A DNA stretch of 64,000 nt. Origin: Bordetella genomosp. 1 (GTDB lineage: Bacteria; Pseudomonadota; Gammaproteobacteria; Burkholderiales; Burkholderiaceae_B). The notes beneath the pieces are model-generated. The model ran no database searches. It worked only from the letters and a program-made list of their open reading frames with translations, and was not told the origin of the DNA. Location of the stretch: NCBI RefSeq assembly GCF_002261335.1, contig NZ_NEVL01000002.1, positions 310,001-374,000 of the forward strand. Direction: 5' to 3'. Of the stretch, positions 58,274 through 64,000 are shown piece by piece. The position numbers were made by a program, and so were the translations under genes. The stretch's first letter is position 1, and every line of letters starts with the position of its first letter.

Positions 58274-59259
58274 TGGACAAGTCCATGAAATACTCCGTGA
58301 TCGCGGGCTCGGGCGGTTTCCTGCCCGAGCGTGTCGTATCCAACGATGCGCTCGCTGCCGAACTGGCCGAGCGCGGCATCGTCACCTCCGACGAGTGGAT
58401 CGTCGAGCGCACCGGCATCCGCCAGCGCCACCTCGCCGAGCGCGGCGTCACGACCAGCCAGCTGGCCACCGAAGCGGCGCGCCGCGCGCTGGCCGACGCG
58501 GGCATCGAGGCGGCCGATCTCGACCTGATCATCGTCGCGACCTCCACGCCCGACTTCGTGTTCCCCAGCACCGCCTGCCTCGTGCAGGCCAATCTGGGCG
58601 CGAAGGGCGGGGCGGCGTTCGACGTGCAGGCCGTGTGCAGCGGCTTCGTCTACGCACTCACCACCGCCGACAGCTTCGTGCGGGCCGGCCGCGCGCGCAA
58701 TGCGCTCGTGATCGGCGCCGAAGTGTTCTCGCGCATCCTCGACTGGAACGACCGCGGCACCTGCGTGCTGTTCGGCGACGGTGCGGGCGCCGTGGTGCTC
58801 AAGGCGTCCGACGAGCCCGGCATTCTCGCCGCGCACCTGCATGCCGATGGCAGCCAGACCAAGATCCTGTGTGCCGCCGGCAACGTGGCCTACGGTGAAG
58901 TCACCGGCGACCCGTTCCTGCGCATGGATGGCCAGGCGGTGTTCAAGCAGGCCGTGACGGTGCTCGACCGCTCGGCCCGCGCCGTGTGCGAAGAGGCCGG
59001 CATCTCGGTCGGCGAGCTCGATTGGCTGGTGCCGCACCAGGCCAACGTCCGCATCCTCAATTTCCTGGCCAAGAAGCTGGACGTGCCCACCGACCGTGTC
59101 GTGATTTCGGTCGACCAGCACGCCAACACCTCGGCCGCCAGTGTGCCGCTGGCCCTGGATCTCGCCCGCCGCGACGGCCGCATCAAGCGCGGCCAGCACG
59201 TCCTCATGCAGGGCGTCGGTGGCGGGTTCACGTGGGGCTCGGTGCTGGCCCGCATGTAA
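58273..59259 (+). CDS. fabH: Beta-ketoacyl-ACP synthase III
   Basis: Starts fatty-acid synthesis by condensing acetyl-CoA with malonyl-ACP. 328 residues. The Cys-His-Asn triad is C122 ([10 protein letters not shown]), His in VPHQANVRI and Asn in [11 protein letters not shown] second ATG four codons on (58285) is also possible. It is coupled to plsX. Confidence 0.96.
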   Translation: MDKSMKYSVIAGSGGFLPERVVSNDALAAELAERGIVTSDEWIVERTGIRQRHLAERGVTTSQLATEAARRALADAGIEAADLDLIIVATSTPDFVFPSTACLVQANLGAKGGAAFDVQAVCSGFVYALTTADSFVRAGRARNALVIGAEVFSRILDWNDRGTCVLFGDGAGAVVLKASDEPGILAAHLHADGSQTKILCAAGNVAYGEVTGDPFLRMDGQAVFKQAVTVLDRSARAVCEEAGISVGELDWLVPHQANVRILNFLAKKLDVPTDRVVISVDQHANTSAASVPLALDLARRDGRIKRGQHVLMQGVGGGFTWGSVLARM

Positions 59260-59361
59260 GTCAGGCCGTCTGCGCCGGCGGTGTGGTGCGCCACACCGCG
59301 GTCCGCCGCAACCGGGCGCCTCGGCGCCCCGATTGAAACGCACACAGATACACGGACATCC

Positions 59362-60297
59362 ATGAAAGTCGCCTTCGTTTTCCCCGGTCAGGGTTCCCAG
59401 TCGGTCGGCATGCTCGACGCGTGGGCCGGCAACGCCGCCGTCGCCGACGTGCTGGCGCGCGCCAACGCCGCCCTGGGCCAGGACATCGCTGGCCTGATCC
59501 AGCAGGGTCCGGCCGACCAGCTGAACCTCACCACCAACACCCAGCCCGCCATGCTGACCGCCGGCATGGCCTGCTACGCCGCCTGGCGCGCCGCCGGCGG
59601 CCCCGTGCCGGCCCTCGTGGCCGGCCACAGCCTGGGTGAATACACCGCGCTCACCGCAGCTGGTGCGCTGGCGCTCGAAGACGCCGTGCGCCTGGTGCGC
59701 GTGCGCGCCGATGCCATGCAGGCCGCCGTGCCGGTCGGCACTGGCGCCATGGCCGCCATCCTCGGCCTGGACGACGACACCGTGCGTGCCGCCTGCGCCC
59801 AGGCCGCCCAGGGCGAGATCGTCGAGGCCGTCAACTTCAACGCGCCCGCCCAGGTCGTGATCGCCGGCCACAAGGCCGCCGTCGAGCGCGCCTGCGAGGC
59901 CGCGAAGGCCGCCGGCGCCAAGCGCGCGCTGCTGCTGCCCGTGTCCGCGCCGTTCCACTCCAGCCTGCTCAAGCCGGCTGCCGAGGTGTTGAGCGCCGCG
60001 CTGGCCGGCATCGAGGTGAGCGCGCCGCAGGTGCCGCTGATCAACAACGTCGACGTCGCCACGGTCGATGCGCCCGACGCCATCCGTGATGCGCTGGTGC
60101 GTCAGGCATGGCATGCTGTGCGCTGGGTCGAAACGATCCAGGCCATGAAGGCCCAGGGCATCACCCATGTGATCGAATGCGGTCCGGGCAAGGTGCTCAC
60201 CGGCCTGACCAAGCGCATCGACGCCGAACTCACCGGTCTGGCGATCACCGATCCCGCCTCCCTGGAAGCCGCGCTCGCCGTGGTCAATGGAAACTGA
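59362..60297 (+). CDS. fabD: Malonyl-CoA:ACP transacylase
   Basis: Loads malonyl onto ACP. 311 residues from MKVAFVFPGQGSQSVGM. The nucleophile is S90 in AGHSLGEYTAL; the His is in SAPFHSSLL. An upstream in-frame ATG (59281) adds an unrelated leader and is rejected. There are 102 bases between fabH and fabD. Confidence 0.96.
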   Translation: MKVAFVFPGQGSQSVGMLDAWAGNAAVADVLARANAALGQDIAGLIQQGPADQLNLTTNTQPAMLTAGMACYAAWRAAGGPVPALVAGHSLGEYTALTAAGALALEDAVRLVRVRADAMQAAVPVGTGAMAAILGLDDDTVRAACAQAAQGEIVEAVNFNAPAQVVIAGHKAAVERACEAAKAAGAKRALLLPVSAPFHSSLLKPAAEVLSAALAGIEVSAPQVPLINNVDVATVDAPDAIRDALVRQAWHAVRWVETIQAMKAQGITHVIECGPGKVLTGLTKRIDAELTGLAITDPASLEAALAVVNGN

Positions 60298-60298
60298 C

Positions 60299-61051
60299 AT
60301 GGAAAAACACTCGAACGAACTCGAGGGCAAGATCGCCCTGGTGACCGGCGCGACGCGCGGCATAGGCAAGGCGATCGCGGCCGAGCTGGCCGCCCGCGGC
60401 GCCATCGTCGTCGGCACCGCCACCTCCGAGGCGGGTGCTCAGACCATCACCGAAGCGCTGGCCCCCCTGGGCGGCCGCGGCGTGGTGCTCGACGTGACCG
60501 ATGCCGAAGCCACCGATGCCTTGATCGACGCCCTTGGAAAAGAAGGCGGCGGCCCCCACATCCTCGTCAACAATGCCGGCATCACGCGCGATACGCTCGC
60601 GATGCGCATGAAAGACGACGACTGGGATGCCGTGATCGATACCAACCTGCGTGCCGTTTTCCGCCTGTCGCGCGCCGTGCTGCGCGGCATGATGAAGGCG
60701 CGTTCGGGCCGCATCATCAACGTGACCTCGGTGGTGGGTGCGAGCGGCAATCCGGGCCAGGCCAACTACGCCGCCGCCAAGGCGGGCGTGGCGGGCATGG
60801 CGCGTGCGCTGGCCCGCGAGCTGGGCAGCCGCAACATCACCGTCAACTGCGTGGCGCCGGGTTTCATCGATACCGACATGACGCGCGTGCTGGGCGAAGA
60901 CCAGACCGCCGCGTTGCTGCAGCAAATTCCGCTGGGCCGCCTCGGCGCTCCGGCAGATATCGCCAACGCGGTGGCCTTCCTGGCCGGTCCGCAGGCGGGT
61001 TACATTACGGGTACCACCCTCCACGTCAACGGCGGGATGTACATGCAATGA
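60299..61051 (+). CDS. fabG: 3-oxoacyl-ACP reductase
   Basis: NADPH-dependent SDR of fatty-acid elongation. 250 residues from MEKHSNELEGKIALVTGA. The cofactor loop is TGATRGIG, the NNAG motif is in LVNNAGITRD, and the catalytic Tyr/Lys are in NYAAAKAG. ATG 60287 would add four residues and overlap fabD; the start one base after the fabD stop is preferred. Confidence 0.95.
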   Translation: MEKHSNELEGKIALVTGATRGIGKAIAAELAARGAIVVGTATSEAGAQTITEALAPLGGRGVVLDVTDAEATDALIDALGKEGGGPHILVNNAGITRDTLAMRMKDDDWDAVIDTNLRAVFRLSRAVLRGMMKARSGRIINVTSVVGASGNPGQANYAAAKAGVAGMARALARELGSRNITVNCVAPGFIDTDMTRVLGEDQTAALLQQIPLGRLGAPADIANAVAFLAGPQAGYITGTTLHVNGGMYMQ

Positions 61052-61346
61052 GTTCCGGCACGGATGCGCCGCCTCCAGGGCGTGCATCCGTGTCATCGCA
61101 GCACCGCCGAGGTGCCCCGCGGCCACGAGCCGGTGCCGAGCACCACGTGGCCGCAACCGGGGTCCAAGGCAAGGCGCGCGTAGGGAATGCCAGCCGTAGC
61201 CCGAAGTTCCGGGATTTTCCAGGCCGGCGTTCCTCCAGACTGAAAACAGTCTTTCGCGAGCTGGTGTTATTTTTGTCACGGCCTGGCGTTTGCATTCCTC
61301 TGCGCTTGGCTATAATTCGCGGGATTTTTCCCAATTGGAGATCTGC
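61052..61346 (+). other. Gap between fabG and acpP
   Basis: 295 bases without a gene. It holds the acpP promoter at its right end and a wobble-tolerant inverted repeat (GGAATGCC at 61184, GGCGTTCC at 61226). No coding signal was seen. Confidence 0.5.
61289..61316 (+). promoter_or_regulatory. Promoter of acpP
   Basis: Perfect TATAAT at 61311-61316 with TTTGCA at 61289-61294 (16-base spacing), 30 bases before the acpP start. A separate strong promoter fits the high demand for acyl carrier protein. Confidence 0.6.
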
Positions 61347-61586
61347 ATGGAAAGCATCGAACAGCGCGTCAAGAAGATCGTCGCTGAACAACTTGGCGTG
61401 AACGAAGCCGAGATCAAGAACGAGTCCTCCTTCCTTGACGACCTCGGTGCCGATTCGCTCGACATGGTCGAGCTGGTCATGGCCCTCGAAGACGAATTCG
61501 AGACCGAGATCCCCGACGAAGAGGCCGAAAAGATCACGACCGTGCAACAAGCGATTGATTACATCAATTCGCACGGTAAGCAGTAA
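61347..61586 (+). CDS. acpP: Acyl carrier protein
   Basis: 79-residue acidic carrier. The phosphopantetheine serine is S37 in [16 protein letters not shown] precedes the ATG. An upstream in-frame ATG was rejected because the ribosome site and the [13 protein letters not shown]-terminus mark this start. Confidence 0.98.
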
Positions 61587-61789
61587 GCCTGGCCTGTATT
61601 CTCCCGCGCGCACCCGACTCGCATTCGTCGGGCCGGCGCCGGGAACTGGGCGGTTTCAGGAAGCTGCCGTGCGGTCGCCGCGACGCATCTCCCCGCTGGG
61701 CCTGGCCCCGGGGGCCGCGTCGACGGTCGAGGGCCGCGCGCAGTACCTCCCGAAAACCGCCTTTATTTTGTCTGTTTGAGGAGTCATCC

Positions 61790-63019
<1,230 letters not shown>

Positions 63020-63020
63020 G

Positions 63021-63512
63021 TTGAGCGTCGGCGGCAGTCGTACCCTCGCCGTATTGCGGGTTCCGGTGCATCAGCCCGCCGGTGTCCGCCTCCTGCGCGG
63101 CCTGGCGGCCGGGTGGGGCGCGGGCATGGCGGGTGCCGGCGCGGCGCTGGCCCTGGGCTGGCGTCTTGCGCCGGTGCTGCTCGGCAGCGCCGTGCTGGCG
63201 GCGGCCGGCCTCTGGGCCGGGTGCCGCCGGCGGCCCGCCGCGGCGCGTGCCGTGGCCGTCGCGCTCGATCCGGACCGCTGCCAGGTGCGCCGCCGTGCGC
63301 ACTGGCAGCGCGCCGCCCTGCGACACGCCCATCTGGCTCCCCGCCACGTGCGGCTCGATCTCGAGCTTGACGCCACCGCCGGCTGTGTTACAAATAGCAA
63401 GATCACCTGCACCGTCTGGCGCTCGGGCGTGTCGTCCGAGCAATGGCGGCGTCTGCGCGTCACCGCGCGGGCGGCCGGCCGTATTGCGGTGTCACGCAGG
63501 GGGGCGTCATGA
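63021..63512 (+). CDS. Small membrane protein upstream of rpoE (possible YgfX-like)
   Basis: Unrecognised protein of about 163 residues. The start is uncertain: TTG 63021, TTG 63054 or GTG 63066. Two adjacent hydrophobic helices lie near residues 30-65 (AGMAGAGAALALGWRLAPVLL and AVLAAAGLWAG). A basic, mostly soluble tail follows. The layout, with two N-terminal helices and position beside rpoE, resembles YgfX/CptA. Similarity is not visible beyond that. It overlaps rpoE by four bases (ATGA), so their expression is coupled. Confidence 0.6.
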   Translation: MSVGGSRTLAVLRVPVHQPAGVRLLRGLAAGWGAGMAGAGAALALGWRLAPVLLGSAVLAAAGLWAGCRRRPAAARAVAVALDPDRCQVRRRAHWQRAALRHAHLAPRHVRLDLELDATAGCVTNSKITCTVWRSGVSSEQWRRLRVTARAAGRIAVSRRGAS

Positions 63513-64000
63513 GCGAACGCGACGTCGACGCCGAGCTTGTCGCGCGCGTACAACGCGGTGACAAGAAAGCTTTCGACCTGCTGGTCATCAAGTACCAGCG
63601 CAAGATCCTGCGCCTGCTGGCGCGGATGATCCGCGACCCGTCCGAACTCGAGGACGTGGCGCAGGAGGCCTTCATCAAGGCCTACCGTGCACTGCCGCAA
63701 TTCCGCGGCGAGAGCGCGTTCTATACGTGGTTGTATCGTATTGCTATCAATACGGCACGAAATTGGCTGGCTTCCCAGGGCCGTCGTCCGAGCGCGCCCA
63801 ACGCGATTGAAACGGAAGACGGTGAAACTTTTAACGAGACCGACAACCTAACCGATATAAGCACGCCGGAAGCGATGTACGCCAGCCGCGAGATCGCCGA
63901 GACCGTCAATGCGGCCATCGACGAATTGCCGGAAGAGTTGCGGACCGCTATCGTCCTGCGTGAAATCGAAGGTATGAGTTACGAAGACATCGCCCAGAGC
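63509..64000 (+). CDS. rpoE: RNA polymerase sigma factor RpoE (3' end outside window)
   Basis: Extracytoplasmic-function sigma factor for envelope stress. 164 codons are visible and the window ends inside the gene; the family length is about 190-200. Region 2 is at about 25-90 (DVAQEAFIKAYRALPQFRGES) and region 4 begins at about 134 (LPEELRTAIVLREIEGMSYE). It is the sigma-E/AlgU type, and relatives carry the anti-sigma genes (rseA/mucA) next; that region is not included. Confidence 0.93.
   Translation, partial: MSERDVDAELVARVQRGDKKAFDLLVIKYQRKILRLLARMIRDPSELEDVAQEAFIKAYRALPQFRGESAFYTWLYRIAINTARNWLASQGRRPSAPNAIETEDGETFNETDNLTDISTPEAMYASREIAETVNAAIDELPEELRTAIVLREIEGMSYEDIAQS

Overview
The window reads as chromosome of a high-GC betaproteobacterium of the order Burkholderiales, most likely family Alcaligenaceae (Bordetella/Achromobacter type). 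This rests on recognised protein families and neighbourhoods (an smc-zipA-ligA series, trpBA-accD, yceD-rpmF-plsX-fabHDG-acpP-fabF-rpoE, a Bordetella-type PagL, an intracellular PHA depolymerase). It was not measured by any search. Both ends are cut inside genes: smc on the left, a sigma-E-type rpoE on the right. No rRNA, tRNA, CRISPR array, phage or intact insertion sequence was seen.

Layout. 1-6.7 kb: chromosome condensation, division and ligation (smc, zipA, ligA). 6.9-9.0 kb, minus strand: a parvulin-type PPIase, then bolA, yciB and msrB as overlapping genes. 9.3-14.3 kb: a branched-chain-amino-acid-type (HAAT) ABC system in which LivM and LivG are one protein. 14.3-18.5 kb, minus strand: a Tat-exported phosphocholine-specific phospholipase C, a class IV aminotransferase and an orphan betaine/choline-type binding protein. 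18.6-23.3 kb, minus strand: a second, five-gene liv operon whose LivF has Arg in place of the Walker A Lys. 23.6-30.8 kb: nth, an RnfB-like ferredoxin, a PHA depolymerase, fpr and fdxA, pncB, ridA, a flavodoxin-like reductase and mtfA. 30.9-33.2 kb: relA.

33.2-40.06 kb is the most accessory-looking stretch. It is a sugar-type ABC cassette (lactonase, double permease, ATPase, binding protein, divergent GntR regulator). It is bracketed by two 72-base-type palindromic elements that differ at one loop base and by the last base of the right arm. 40.1-46.0 kb: an MHS-family transporter, argE, then trpB-trpA-accD behind a long structured leader. 46.2-50.1 kb: pagL and a full-length rne with a long, hairpin-rich 5' leader. 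50.6-56.2 kb: rluC and a HAD phosphatase, msrPQ, then an AmiD-like amidase, a tetrapyrrole-methylase-family methyltransferase and maf as an overlapping minus-strand set. 56.3-64 kb: the fatty-acid synthesis cluster, ending in a small membrane-protein gene that overlaps rpoE.

Functional threads. Methionine sulfoxide repair appears twice (msrB, msrPQ). Envelope and lipid functions recur (phospholipase C, pagL, amiD-like, plsX/fab). Amino-acid-type uptake and handling recur (two liv systems, the aminotransferase, ridA, trpBA, argE). No clearly new defence or mobile system was found. The best leads are the repeat-bracketed sugar cassette, the LivF Walker A substitution, the two transporter gene fusions, and the structured leaders of trpB and rne.
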